A DNA stretch of 64,000 nt from Arthrobacter_D sp015752045 (GTDB lineage Bacteria > Actinomycetota > Actinomycetes > Actinomycetales > Micrococcaceae): the NCBI RefSeq assembly GCF_015752045.1, contig NZ_JADOUS010000002.1, positions 124,001-188,000 on the forward strand, in the 5' to 3' direction. The position numbers and the translations under genes are program-made. Under the pieces are notes generated by a model, which saw nothing but the letters and a program-made list of their open reading frames with translations, searched no databases and was not told the DNA's origin. Positions 42,881 to 51,732 of the stretch are shown one piece after another; position 1 is the first letter of the stretch, and every line of letters begins with the position of its first letter.

Positions 42881-43684
42881 TCACGCACCGATCCCCAGCG
42901 CCGGCCCGAGCAGCGCGTACCCGACGAATCCCGTGATGTCGATGAGCGCGTGCGCGATCACGAGCGGCATGACCCGCCGCGTCCGCGTGTAGAACCAAGC
43001 GAACAGCACGCCCATCAGGACGTTCCCGATGAACGGGCCGAACCCCTGGTAGAGGTGGTAGCTGCCCCGGATCAGGGCACTCGTGATGATGATCGCGGGG
43101 GTGGACCAGCCGAGCTCCCGCAGGCGGATGACCAGGTAGCCCACCACGATGACCTCCTCGAGCACCGCGTGCCGGAGCGCGGAGAGGACGAGCACCGGGA
43201 TGGTCCACCAGTAGTCGTCGAGCGCGGCCGGTACGAGCGCCGTCGTGATCCCGAGTGCGCGGCCCCCCGTGTACACCCCGAGCGTGCCGACGGCGATGAT
43301 CGCGGCCAGGCCCACCCCGAAGCCGATCGTGCGCAGCGGCTGCTCGAAGGTGAAGCCCAGGCGCCGGACGGCCGAGACGCCGGGCCCGCTGAGCAGGAAC
43401 AGGACCAGGGCCACGGGCATCAGCGCGAAGAAGATGTCCAGGAGCTGGTAGGCGAGGTCGAAGTACTCGCGGTCGTTCAGCACCGGGTTCAGGGTGGTGG
43501 TCTGGCCGGCGAGGGGTCCCCGCGACAGTTTCTCCGCCAGGCTCACGGCCGCGTACACGCCGGACTGCCCGAGCGAGAGCCCGAACACGATCAGCAGTTC
43601 GGCGGTGATCCGTCGCCTCGACGGCGGGCCCGTGGGGCCGTCCGCTGCGGGCGGGGCGGTGGAGGACGAGGACTCGGCAGTCAT
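42881..43684 (-). CDS. CPBP family intramembrane metalloprotease-like protein
   Basis: The 267-residue protein has about eight membrane segments. The CPBP (Abi) motifs are present in modified form: glutamates in LEEVIVVGYLVIRL in place of EExxxR, then RGSYHLYQG, then AHALID. The arginine usually found in motif 1 is not in its normal spot. The ATG at 43684 follows a weak AGGA. CPBP members process prenylated or membrane proteins; the target is unknown. It lies just downstream of hutI but probably is not part of the hut pathway. Confidence 0.82.
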   Translation of the reverse strand: MTAESSSSTAPPAADGPTGPPSRRRITAELLIVFGLSLGQSGVYAAVSLAEKLSRGPLAGQTTTLNPVLNDREYFDLAYQLLDIFFALMPVALVLFLLSGPGVSAVRRLGFTFEQPLRTIGFGVGLAAIIAVGTLGVYTGGRALGITTALVPAALDDYWWTIPVLVLSALRHAVLEEVIVVGYLVIRLRELGWSTPAIIITSALIRGSYHLYQGFGPFIGNVLMGVLFAWFYTRTRRVMPLVIAHALIDITGFVGYALLGPALGIGA

Positions 43685-43725
43685 GACGCTATCCTGCCAG
43701 CGGATGCCGGGTCCCCCTAGCCCTC

Positions 43726-44937
43726 CTACCGGACGCGCACGCCCGCGCGCCAGACGGCGTGCACGAGCGGCATCCCGGGCCGGTACGCCAGGTGCGCGGC
43801 CGACGGCGCGTTCAGCAGCTGCAAGTCCGCGCGGTGCCCGACGGCGAGGGAACCCACGGTGCGCAGGCCGTCGGCGTCGCGTCCCGTGTGGCGACCCAGC
43901 GCCAGGGCTCCACCGTGGGTGGCGGCGCGGACCGCCTCGTGGACCGTCAGCCCCATCTGCAGGACGGCGGTGGCGACGCAGAAGGCCATGGAGCTCGTGT
44001 AGGACGTCCCGGGGTTGCAGTTGCTCGCCAGGGCGATCCGGGCGCCGGCGTCGAGCAGCCGCCGCGCGGGCGGGAACGGCTGGCGCGTCGAGAGGTCGCA
44101 GGCGGGCAGGCACGTGGCCACGGTGCCCGGCATCCCCTGGGCGTCGTCCGTGCCGGATCCCGACCAGGTCCCTGCGAGCGCGTCGACGTCGGCGTCGGAC
44201 AGGTGGTTCACGTGGTCGACGCTGGCGGCGCCGACCTCGACGGCGAGCGCCACGCCGGCACCCGGGCCCAGCTGGTTGCCGTGCACGCGCAGGCCCAGGC
44301 CCGCCGCGGCGCAGGCGGCGAGGACGCGGCGGGACTGGTCCGGGGTGAAGGCCCCGGTCTCGCAGAAGACGTCGGCCCAGCGCACGTGCGGCAGGACGGC
44401 GTCGAGCATCGGCCCGCACACGAGATCCGTGTAGTCCTCGGCGTCCCACCCGGGCGGCACGAGGTGCGCGCCGAGGAAGGTGACCTCGTCCACCACGCCT
44501 GCCGCGATGCGCGCCCCGCGCGCCTCCTGGGCGACGTCGAGCCCGTACCCCGTCTTCGTCTCGAGATAGGTGGTGCCGCCCGCGGTGGCCTCCGCGACGC
44601 GGGCCAGCAGCAGCCGCGTGAGGTCGTAGTCCCCCGCGGCACGCGTGGCCTCCACGGTGACCGCGATACCGCCTGCCGCGTACGCCTCCCCCGCCATCCG
44701 GGCTTCGAACTCGGCCGTCCGGTCACCGGCGAACACCAGGTGCGTGTGGCTGTCGACCCACCCCGGCAGTCCCGCCCGGCCGCCGGCGACGTACGCCTCG
44801 TCCGCGGCCGGGGCGCCCGCGGCCGGACCGATCCAGCTGATCCGCTCCCCCTCGAGGACCAGCGCGGCATCCCGCAGGACCGCGCCGTCGGCGTCCTGCG
44901 TCATGAGTTCGCCGATGTTGGTGACGAGGACGGACAT
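43726..44937 (-). CDS. hutI: Imidazolonepropionase
   Basis: HutI opens the imidazolone ring to give N-formimino-L-glutamate. The 403-residue amidohydrolase-superfamily protein has the metal motif VDSHTHLVFAGDR, the family stretch TYLETKTGYGLD, and LASNCNPGTSYT near residue 325. Its ATG overlaps the hutF stop by one base (TGATG). It is the last hut gene of the minus-strand operon. Confidence 0.95.
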   Translation of the reverse strand: MSVLVTNIGELMTQDADGAVLRDAALVLEGERISWIGPAAGAPAADEAYVAGGRAGLPGWVDSHTHLVFAGDRTAEFEARMAGEAYAAGGIAVTVEATRAAGDYDLTRLLLARVAEATAGGTTYLETKTGYGLDVAQEARGARIAAGVVDEVTFLGAHLVPPGWDAEDYTDLVCGPMLDAVLPHVRWADVFCETGAFTPDQSRRVLAACAAAGLGLRVHGNQLGPGAGVALAVEVGAASVDHVNHLSDADVDALAGTWSGSGTDDAQGMPGTVATCLPACDLSTRQPFPPARRLLDAGARIALASNCNPGTSYTSSMAFCVATAVLQMGLTVHEAVRAATHGGALALGRHTGRDADGLRTVGSLAVGHRADLQLLNAPSAAHLAYRPGMPLVHAVWRAGVRVR

Positions 44938-46361
44938 CAGTGCCGGTCCCATGGGTGTGCAGCGTCACGGTGTGCGTCATCGAGGCGGGCGATGGCGGCG
45001 ACCAGCAGGGGCCCGGGGTCCCCGAGCGTCGCGTGGACGCCGGAGCCCGCCGCCAGGACTCCCCCGACGACGACGCCGGTCACGTCCTGCGCCGTCGCCG
45101 TGTACGCGAGCTGCTCCCAGGAGGAGCCGGCCGTCCGGGCGGTGTGGGGGTCGACCGCCATGAAGTCGGCCGCCAGGCCCGGACCGAAGCCTGCTCCTGC
45201 GCGGTCCTGTGCCCGCGCGCCGCCGAGGGACGCGATCCCGTGCAGCCGTTCCGGGGCGAAACGGCCCCGGCGCCCGGTGCGCAGGCGCTCGCCGTGCTCG
45301 AGGGCCCGCATCTCGAGCCAGGGGTCGACGACGGCGTGCTGGTCGGTGCCGAGCGCCAGGGTGGCCCCGGCATCGAGGAGGTCCCCGGCCGGCCCGAGCC
45401 CGTCCGCGAGGTCCGCCTCCGTGGTGGGGCAGAGCACGACGGTTGCTCCGGCGTCGCCGAGGAGCGCGATGTCCTCCGCGCCGACATGGGTGGCGTGGAT
45501 CACGGACAGGCGCGGCCCGGCGAGTCCGTGCCGGTGCAGCAGGCCCGCGGGGGTGAGCCCGGTGGCGCGGAGGCAGTCCTCGTTCTCGGCGGGCTGTTCG
45601 GAGAGGTGGATGTGGAGGGGCACCCCGGGCGGCAGGTGCCGGGCGATGACGGCCAGGTCCTCCCCCGGCACCGCGCGGACGGAGTGGATGGCCGCCCCGA
45701 CCGTGACCTGGTGCGCGGGGTAGCGCGAGGAGATCGCGGTGCGCAGGGAGGCGAGCCGTGCCAGCCACCGCTCCGCGGTCCCGTCGGAGAAGCGGCGCTG
45801 GCCGTCCTCCAACGGGACCCCGAGACCGCCGGCGAGGTAGCAGGTGTCGAGCAGCGTCAGGCGGATGCCCGCCCGGACGGCCGCCCGGGCGAGGGCGAGC
45901 TCCATGGCATGCGGCCCGTCGTCGTCCTCCTCCTGGCCGTACGGCGTGCCGTCGGGGCGGTGGTGCACGTAGTGGAATTCGGCGACGCTCGTCCACCCCG
46001 ACACCACCATCTCGGCGTACACCGCGGCGGCGAGCTCCTCGTACAGCCCGGGCGTGAGGGCGTGCGCCGCACGGTACATCGTCTCCCGCCAGGTCCAGAA
46101 CGTCCCGTCGTCCGCCGTGCCGTGGGTGCGTCCGCGCAGTGCACGGTGGAACGCATGCGAATGCGCGTTGGCGGCGGCGGGGAACACCACGCCGCGCAGC
46201 ACCACGTCGCCCGCCCGCGCCGGGACGCCCGGCAGCACGGCGACCACCAGCCCGTCGGCGTCCGCCTCGATCCGCACCGAGTCCGCGACGCCCTCGGCCC
46301 CCAGCCACGCGTGCTCGCACCAGACGGCGCGGGCGGCCCGACCGGCGCGGGGGCCGCTCAC
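44937..46361 (-). CDS. hutF: Formimidoylglutamate deiminase
   Basis: HutF converts N-formimino-L-glutamate to N-formyl-L-glutamate and ammonia. The 474-residue amidohydrolase has the metal-binding AAANAHSHAFHRALRGRTH, the LHIHLSEQPAENEDC motif typical of HutF, and LGTDQHAVVDPW. It begins at a GTG that overlaps the preceding M20 gene as GTGA and is coupled to hutI by TGATG. HutF marks the five-step histidine pathway that needs a deformylase next. Confidence 0.94.
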   Translation of the reverse strand: MSGPRAGRAARAVWCEHAWLGAEGVADSVRIEADADGLVVAVLPGVPARAGDVVLRGVVFPAAANAHSHAFHRALRGRTHGTADDGTFWTWRETMYRAAHALTPGLYEELAAAVYAEMVVSGWTSVAEFHYVHHRPDGTPYGQEEDDDGPHAMELALARAAVRAGIRLTLLDTCYLAGGLGVPLEDGQRRFSDGTAERWLARLASLRTAISSRYPAHQVTVGAAIHSVRAVPGEDLAVIARHLPPGVPLHIHLSEQPAENEDCLRATGLTPAGLLHRHGLAGPRLSVIHATHVGAEDIALLGDAGATVVLCPTTEADLADGLGPAGDLLDAGATLALGTDQHAVVDPWLEMRALEHGERLRTGRRGRFAPERLHGIASLGGARAQDRAGAGFGPGLAADFMAVDPHTARTAGSSWEQLAYTATAQDVTGVVVGGVLAAGSGVHATLGDPGPLLVAAIARLDDAHRDAAHPWDRH

Positions 46362-47575
46362 AGCAGGTCGTCGAGGACGTCCGCGAGCGCGGTGGCCCCG
46401 GCGTCGGCGTCGTCGCGCTCCACGAACTCCTCGGGTGAGTGGCTGATCCCGGTGGGGTTGCGGACGAACAGCATGGCGGTGGGTGCGATGGCGCCCAGGA
46501 TGCCGGCGTCGTGGCCCGCCCCGGTGGGCAGGGTCGGGGCGACGGGGAAGGACCGGCGGAGCGACTGGCCGAGGGTGCGCTGCAGCGCGCCGTCGAAGTG
46601 GACCGTACCGCTGCGCGATTCCTCGGTCAGGGTGGCCCGGCAGCCCTCGAAGGCGCAGATCTTCTGGGCCTGGCCGTGGATCCTCTCGATGAGGGCTGCG
46701 GTCAGGGCGTCCTCCTCGTGGCGCACGTCCAGCCACAGGTCCACGCGGGAGGCGATGACGTTCGTCCCTCCCGGCACGGGCTGCAGCCGGCCGACGGTCG
46801 CGCGGGCGCCGTCCTGCTCGGCGGCGGTCTTCCGGACGGCGAGGACCACCTGGGCGGCGGCGACCATGGGGTCGGCGCGGTCGGCCATGAGCGTGGTCCC
46901 GGCGTGGTTGCCCTGGCCGGTGATCGACAGGCGCCAGCGCCCGTGGCCCAGCATGGTGGAGCCGATGGCCACGGCGGAGTCCAGGTCGACCAGCCCGCGC
47001 CCCTGCTCGACGTGGAGTTCCACGAAGTCCCCGATCCGCCGGATCGCCTCCTCGTCGCGGCCCAGGTGCGAGGGGTCGACGCCCGCGGCCCGGGCGGCCT
47101 CGGCGAACGTGGTGCCGTCGGTGTCCGTCAGGGACCGGACGGCGTCGGGGTCCAGGGTGCCGGTGAGCAGGCGCGAGCCCAGGCAGGACACCCCGAAGCG
47201 GGATCCCTCCTCCTCGGGGAACACGGCGATCGCGAGCGAGCGCTGCGGCTCCACCCCGCGTTCGCGCAGCAGGTCGACGGCGACGAGGGACGAGGCGACG
47301 CCGAGCGGGCCGTCGAAGGCGCCGCCGCCGGGCACGGAGTCGAGGTGGCTGCCGGTGACGAGCGCGCCGTCGCGGCTGTCGGTGGCGTCCCACCATGCCC
47401 AGAGGATGCCGTTGCGGTCCGTCTCCACGGCGAGCCCGCGGGTCTCCGCCTCCGCGGAGAACCATTCGCGCAGGGAGGATTCGGCCGGCGTGTACACGCC
47501 GCGCGAGTATCCCCCGCGGGTGGCGTCGCGGCCGACGTCGCTGATGGAATCGAGGACAGAGGAGACGGTCTGCAC
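46358..47575 (-). CDS. M20-family amidohydrolase (allantoate amidohydrolase-like), likely acting at the HutG step
   Basis: The 405-residue binuclear metallohydrolase has GSHLDSVPGGGAFDGPLGV, FPEEEGSRFG and LHVEQGRGL, all features of the AllC/N-carbamoyl-amino-acid hydrolase group. It lies between hutU and hutF, and overlaps hutF by four bases. The cluster has no HutG, so cleaving N-formylglutamate to glutamate and formate is the obvious job, as proposed for similar clusters in Streptomyces. That function is inference. A GTG at 47575 is the start, with GGAAGG about ten bases upstream. Confidence 0.88.
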   Translation of the reverse strand: MQTVSSVLDSISDVGRDATRGGYSRGVYTPAESSLREWFSAEAETRGLAVETDRNGILWAWWDATDSRDGALVTGSHLDSVPGGGAFDGPLGVASSLVAVDLLRERGVEPQRSLAIAVFPEEEGSRFGVSCLGSRLLTGTLDPDAVRSLTDTDGTTFAEAARAAGVDPSHLGRDEEAIRRIGDFVELHVEQGRGLVDLDSAVAIGSTMLGHGRWRLSITGQGNHAGTTLMADRADPMVAAAQVVLAVRKTAAEQDGARATVGRLQPVPGGTNVIASRVDLWLDVRHEEDALTAALIERIHGQAQKICAFEGCRATLTEESRSGTVHFDGALQRTLGQSLRRSFPVAPTLPTGAGHDAGILGAIAPTAMLFVRNPTGISHSPEEFVERDDADAGATALADVLDDLL

Positions 47576-47607
47576 GGAGGTACCTTCCGGTCGGGTGGTG
47601 CGGGTCT

Positions 47608-49284
47608 TCAGGATTGCATGGGGATGCGCACCCCGCGCTCCTCGGCGACCTCGCGGGCGCGGTCGTACCCGGCGTCGACGTGGCGGATCACGCCCGTCCC
47701 GGGGTCGTTGGTGAGGAGCCGCTCGAGCTTCCGGGCGGCGAGGTCCGTGCCGTCGGCGACTGAGACCTGCCCGGCGTGGATGGAGCGGCCGATGCCCACG
47801 CCGCCGCCGTGGTGGATGGACACCCAGGTGGCCCCCGAGGCGGTGTTCAGCAGGGCGTTCAGCAGCGGCCAGTCGGCGACGGCGTCGGAGCCGTCCGCCA
47901 TGGCCTCGGTCTCCCGGTAGGGCGAGGCGACGGACCCGGAGTCGAGGTGGTCGCGGCCGATGACGATCGGGGCCGACACCTTCCCCTCGGCGACGAGCCG
48001 GTTGAAGAGCAGGCCGGCCTTCGCGCGGTCCCCGTAGCCGAGCCAGCAGATCCGGGCGGGCAGGCCCTCGAACTCCACGTGCTCGGCCGCGGCGTCGAGC
48101 CAGCGGTGCAGGTGGCCGTTGTCCGGGAACAGCTCCTTCAGGGCGGCGTCCGTGACGGCGATGTCCGCCGGGTCGCCCGAGAGCGCGACCCAGCGGAACG
48201 GGCCGAGCCCCTCGCAGAACAGGGGCCGGATGTAGGCGGGGACGAACCCGACGATGTCGAACGCCCGGCCGTAGCCGCCCTTCCGGGCCTCGTCGCGGAT
48301 CGAGTTGCCGTAGTCGAAGACCTCCGCCCCGGCGTCGAGGAAGCCGACCATCGCCTCGACGTGCAGGGCCATCGACGCCTGGGCCTTCTTCGTGAAGCCG
48401 TCGGGGTCCGCCGTGGCCTCACGCTCCCACTCGTCGACGGCGATGCCGTCGGGCAGGTAGCTGAGCGGGTCGTGGGCCGAGGTCTGGTCGGTGACGATGT
48501 CGACGTCGAGCCCGCGCCTGAGCAGTTCCGGGAAGACGGTCGCCGCGTTGCCGACGACGCCCACGGACAGCGCCCGCTTCCCGCGCTTGGCGGCGAGGAC
48601 CTGCGCGACGGCGTCGTCGAGCGTGTCCGCGACGGTGTCCAGGTACCGCTTGGCGACGCGGCGGCGCAGGCGCGCCTCGCTGACGTCGACGATGAGGACG
48701 GCGCCGCCGTTGAGTGTGACGGCGAGGGGCTGGGCGCCGCCCATGCCGCCGCAGCCCCCCGTCAGGGTGAGGGTGCCGGCGAGGCTGCCGCCGAACCGTG
48801 TGCGGGCGATCGCGGCGAACGTCTCGAAGGTGCCCTGGAGGATGCCCTGCGTGCCGATGTAGATCCAGGAGCCCGCCGTCATCTGCCCGTACATCATCAG
48901 GCCCTCCGCCTCGAGGCGCCGGAACTCCGGCCAGGTGGCCCAGTCCCCCACGAGATTCGAGTTGGCGAGCAGCACGCGCGGCGCCCACGGGTGGGTGCGG
49001 AAGACCCCGACGGGCTTGCCGGACTGCACGAGCAGGGTCTCGTCGTCCTCGAGCGTGGTGAGGGTACGGACGATCGCGTCGTAGGCCTCCCAGCTGCGGG
49101 CCGCCCGTCCGGTCCCGCCGTACACCACGAGGTCCTCGGGCCGCTCGGCGACCTCCGGATCGAGGTTGTTCATGAGCATCCGCAGCGGCGCCTCGGTCTG
49201 CCAGCTCTTCGCCGTCAGGCGGGTGCCGCGCGCGGCCCGGATGGACCGGGAGGGATCGTGGGTCGGGGACGTGGGGGTGGTCAT
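47608..49284 (-). CDS. hutU: Urocanate hydratase
   Basis: HutU hydrates urocanate to imidazolonepropionate using tightly bound NAD. The 558-residue protein matches the family throughout: NNLDPEVAERPEDLVVYGG at the start, LTLTGGCGGMGGAQPLAV for NAD binding, and GDRAKAGLLFNRLVAEGKV late. Its ATG overlaps the iclR stop as ATGA, so regulator and enzyme are coupled. The M20 gene follows after 32 bases. Confidence 0.97.
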   Translation of the reverse strand: MTTPTSPTHDPSRSIRAARGTRLTAKSWQTEAPLRMLMNNLDPEVAERPEDLVVYGGTGRAARSWEAYDAIVRTLTTLEDDETLLVQSGKPVGVFRTHPWAPRVLLANSNLVGDWATWPEFRRLEAEGLMMYGQMTAGSWIYIGTQGILQGTFETFAAIARTRFGGSLAGTLTLTGGCGGMGGAQPLAVTLNGGAVLIVDVSEARLRRRVAKRYLDTVADTLDDAVAQVLAAKRGKRALSVGVVGNAATVFPELLRRGLDVDIVTDQTSAHDPLSYLPDGIAVDEWEREATADPDGFTKKAQASMALHVEAMVGFLDAGAEVFDYGNSIRDEARKGGYGRAFDIVGFVPAYIRPLFCEGLGPFRWVALSGDPADIAVTDAALKELFPDNGHLHRWLDAAAEHVEFEGLPARICWLGYGDRAKAGLLFNRLVAEGKVSAPIVIGRDHLDSGSVASPYRETEAMADGSDAVADWPLLNALLNTASGATWVSIHHGGGVGIGRSIHAGQVSVADGTDLAARKLERLLTNDPGTGVIRHVDAGYDRAREVAEERGVRIPMQS

Positions 49285-49970
49285 GCGGGTTCTCCTGTCA
49301 GATCCTCGGGCACCGGGACGGCGCCCGCAGCGGGCTCCGCCAGGAGGGCTGCGGCCTCCTGTGCCACGAGCGAGCCCATGCGGTGGGCCTCCGCCTCGGT
49401 GATGCGGTAGCTGGGGACCACGACGCTGAGCGCCGCGACCACCCGGCCGCCCGGCGAGACGGGTGCGGCGATCGCCGTGACGTCCGTCTCGACGCCGTCG
49501 CGCACGACGACGAAACCGCCCTCCGGGGGCCCGCCCGTGAGCACCGCGCCGACGGCGGTGTGCGCGAGCGGGATGCTGCGCCCCACCCAGCTGGCGTGGC
49601 GCACCGAGTGGGTGCCCTCGCGCATCGCCAGGTAGACACCCTCGCCGTCGTGCGAGGGAACGCTGAGGTAGGCCGACTCGCCGGTCCGCTCCACGAGGCG
49701 TTCGAGCGCGGGCTCCGCGAGGGAGACCAGGGACTCGTGGCCGAGGGCCTGCGCGCCGAGCTGCACCACGCGGAGGCCCGGCCGGTAGGCACCGGCGGCG
49801 TCCCGGCGGACGAAACCCGTGCCCTCGAGGGTGCGCAGGAGCCGCAGCGCCGTCGACGCCGACAGGTCGGCCTCCCGCGCGGCGTCGGCGAGGGTCAGCG
49901 ACCCGGCCGCGCAGACCGCACCGAGCAGCACGAGGGCCCGTTCGACGGTGCGGGTCGACGATTCGGCCAT
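49281..49970 (-). CDS. IclR-family regulator of the hut genes
   Basis: The 229-residue protein has an N-terminal winged helix (about 8-65, with DLSASTALRLLRTLEGTGF as recognition region) and the IclR effector domain after it. It heads the hutU operon and faces hutH, so it very probably controls both. A perfect inverted repeat that could be its operator sits in the 110-base divergent gap. Effector by analogy: urocanate or histidine. Confidence 0.9.
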   Translation of the reverse strand: MAESSTRTVERALVLLGAVCAAGSLTLADAAREADLSASTALRLLRTLEGTGFVRRDAAGAYRPGLRVVQLGAQALGHESLVSLAEPALERLVERTGESAYLSVPSHDGEGVYLAMREGTHSVRHASWVGRSIPLAHTAVGAVLTGGPPEGGFVVVRDGVETDVTAIAAPVSPGGRVVAALSVVVPSYRITEAEAHRMGSLVAQEAAALLAEPAAGAVPVPEDLTGEPA

Positions 49971-50001
49971 GGCCCCTCCTTGCTTTCGTGGTCGGTGTGT
50001 A

Positions 50002-50016
50002 TTTCACTTATTGAAA
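50002..50016. promoter_or_regulatory. Inverted repeat, candidate operator between iclR-hutU and hutH
   Basis: TTTCACTTATTGAAA is a perfect palindrome with 5-base arms and a 5-base centre. A related sequence, TTTTCACTCAATGG, starts 19 bases downstream at about 50022. The pair of sites in a divergent hut intergenic region suits an IclR tetramer. Confidence 0.45.
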
Positions 50017-50080
50017 CGCCGTTTTCACTCAATGGCAAGAGCGGCAAGAGCGGCCGGAGCCGCGGGAATCGAGGTACAGC

Positions 50081-51685
50081 GTGAACCAGCAGACCGTGAT
50101 CGTTGATACGGGCCCGCTGTCCCCCGCCGACGTCGTCGCGGTGGCGCGGCACGGCGCCCGCGTGGACCTGGCGTCCGAGGCCCTCACCGCGATGGCCCGG
50201 TCCCGGGCGGTGGTCGACGCGCTCGTCGACGACGGCACACCGCACTACGGCGTCTCGACCGGGTTCGGCGCCCTGGCCACCCGGCACATCCCGCTGGACC
50301 AGCGCACCCGGCTCCAGCGCAGCCTCATCCGCAGCCACGCCGCATCCTCCGGCGCCGAGGTGGACCGCGAAGTGGTGCGTGGCCTGATGCTCGGGCGCCT
50401 CTCCACCCTCGCGACGGGCCGGACCGGCGTGCGCCCGCTGGTCGCCTCCACCTACGCCGCCCTGCTGAACGCCGGCATCACGCCGGTCGTCGGCGAGTAC
50501 GGCTCCCTGGGCTGCTCCGGTGATCTCGCACCGCTCTCGCACATAGCCCTGGCACTGATGGGCGAGGGCGAGGTACGGGACGTCGCCGGGCACCTGGTGA
50601 CGGCGTCCGCGGCGCTCGCCGCGGCCGGCATCACCCCGGTCGAGCTGCGCGAGAAGGAGGGGCTCGCCCTCATCAACGGCACGGACGGGATGCTCGGGAT
50701 GCTCGTCCTCGCCGCCTCCGACCTGCGCCGGCTCCTCACGACGGCGGACCTCGCCGCCGCCATGAGCGTCGAGGGCCTGCTGGGCACGGACGCCGTCTTC
50801 GCCGAGGACCTCCACGCCCTGCGCCCGCACCCGGGCCAGCTGGCATCCGCCGCGAACATCCGGGCCCTGCTGGCCGGGTCTCCGCTCCTCGCCGAGCAGC
50901 TCACCTCCGAGACCGGACGGCACCGCTTCACCCGCGTGCAGGACGCCTACTCCCTGCGCTGCGCGCCCCAGGTCCACGGCGCGGCCCGCGCCACCCTCGC
51001 GCACGCCGACGGCGTCGCGGCGATCGAACTCGGGTCCGCGATCGACAACCCGGTCATCACGCCCGACGGCCGGATCGAGTCGAACGGCAACTTCCACGGG
51101 GCCCCCGTGGGCTACGTGCTGGACTTCCTCGCGATCGCCGTCGCGGATGTCGCCTCGATGAGCGAGCGCCGCACCGACCGCTTCCTCGACAAATCCCGCA
51201 GCCACGGGCTCAACGCCTTCCTCGCCCACGACCCGGGCGTCGACTCGGGCCACATGATCGCCCAGTACACGCAGGCCGGCATCGTGTCCGAGCTCAAGCG
51301 GCTCGCCGCCCCGGCGTCCGTGGACTCCATCCCCTCCTCGGCCATGCAGGAGGACCACGTCTCGATGGGCTGGGCCGCGGGCCTGAAGCTGCGCCGGGCC
51401 GTGGACGGCCTCACGCGCGTCCTCGCGATCGAGATCCTCACCGCCGCGCGCGCCCTGGACATGCGCGACGGCGGCGCGACCGGCCTCGCGGGCGCCGCCG
51501 GGACCGCAGCCGGCCCGCGCAGTTCCACGCCGATCACCGCCGTCCGGGCCCGGCTCCGCCAGGACATCGAGGGCCCGGGCACCGACCGCTATCTGGCCCC
51601 GGAGATCGAGGCCGCCCGCCTGCTGGTGGACGACGGATCCCTGCTGGCCGCGGCCCACCGGGCACTCCCGACCCCCCTCCAGTAG
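50081..51685 (+). CDS. hutH: Histidine ammonia-lyase
   Basis: HutH deaminates histidine to urocanate. The 534-residue protein contains the cofactor-forming tripeptide as Cys145-Ser146-Gly147 in GSLGCSGDLAPLSH. Most HALs have Ala-Ser-Gly; the Cys form also occurs in Streptomyces enzymes. Other family features include YGVSTGFGALATRHI and AMQEDHVSMGW. It starts at a GTG with GAGGTAC upstream and is divergent from iclR-hutU. GC-rich codon use fits the neighbours. Confidence 0.96.
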   Translation: MNQQTVIVDTGPLSPADVVAVARHGARVDLASEALTAMARSRAVVDALVDDGTPHYGVSTGFGALATRHIPLDQRTRLQRSLIRSHAASSGAEVDREVVRGLMLGRLSTLATGRTGVRPLVASTYAALLNAGITPVVGEYGSLGCSGDLAPLSHIALALMGEGEVRDVAGHLVTASAALAAAGITPVELREKEGLALINGTDGMLGMLVLAASDLRRLLTTADLAAAMSVEGLLGTDAVFAEDLHALRPHPGQLASAANIRALLAGSPLLAEQLTSETGRHRFTRVQDAYSLRCAPQVHGAARATLAHADGVAAIELGSAIDNPVITPDGRIESNGNFHGAPVGYVLDFLAIAVADVASMSERRTDRFLDKSRSHGLNAFLAHDPGVDSGHMIAQYTQAGIVSELKRLAAPASVDSIPSSAMQEDHVSMGWAAGLKLRRAVDGLTRVLAIEILTAARALDMRDGGATGLAGAAGTAAGPRSSTPITAVRARLRQDIEGPGTDRYLAPEIEAARLLVDDGSLLAAAHRALPTPLQ

Positions 51686-51732
51686 GGCTTGTTAGGGTGG
51701 AACGACCACCCCCGAGAAAGAGGCGCCGTTCC

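Noticed and set aside
44940..47714. Plus-strand open frame of 924 codons antisense to hutF, the M20 gene and part of hutU
   Set aside because: It is a high-GC shadow: composition is Arg/Gly/Ala/Asp without motifs, while the opposite strand encodes recognisable enzymes.
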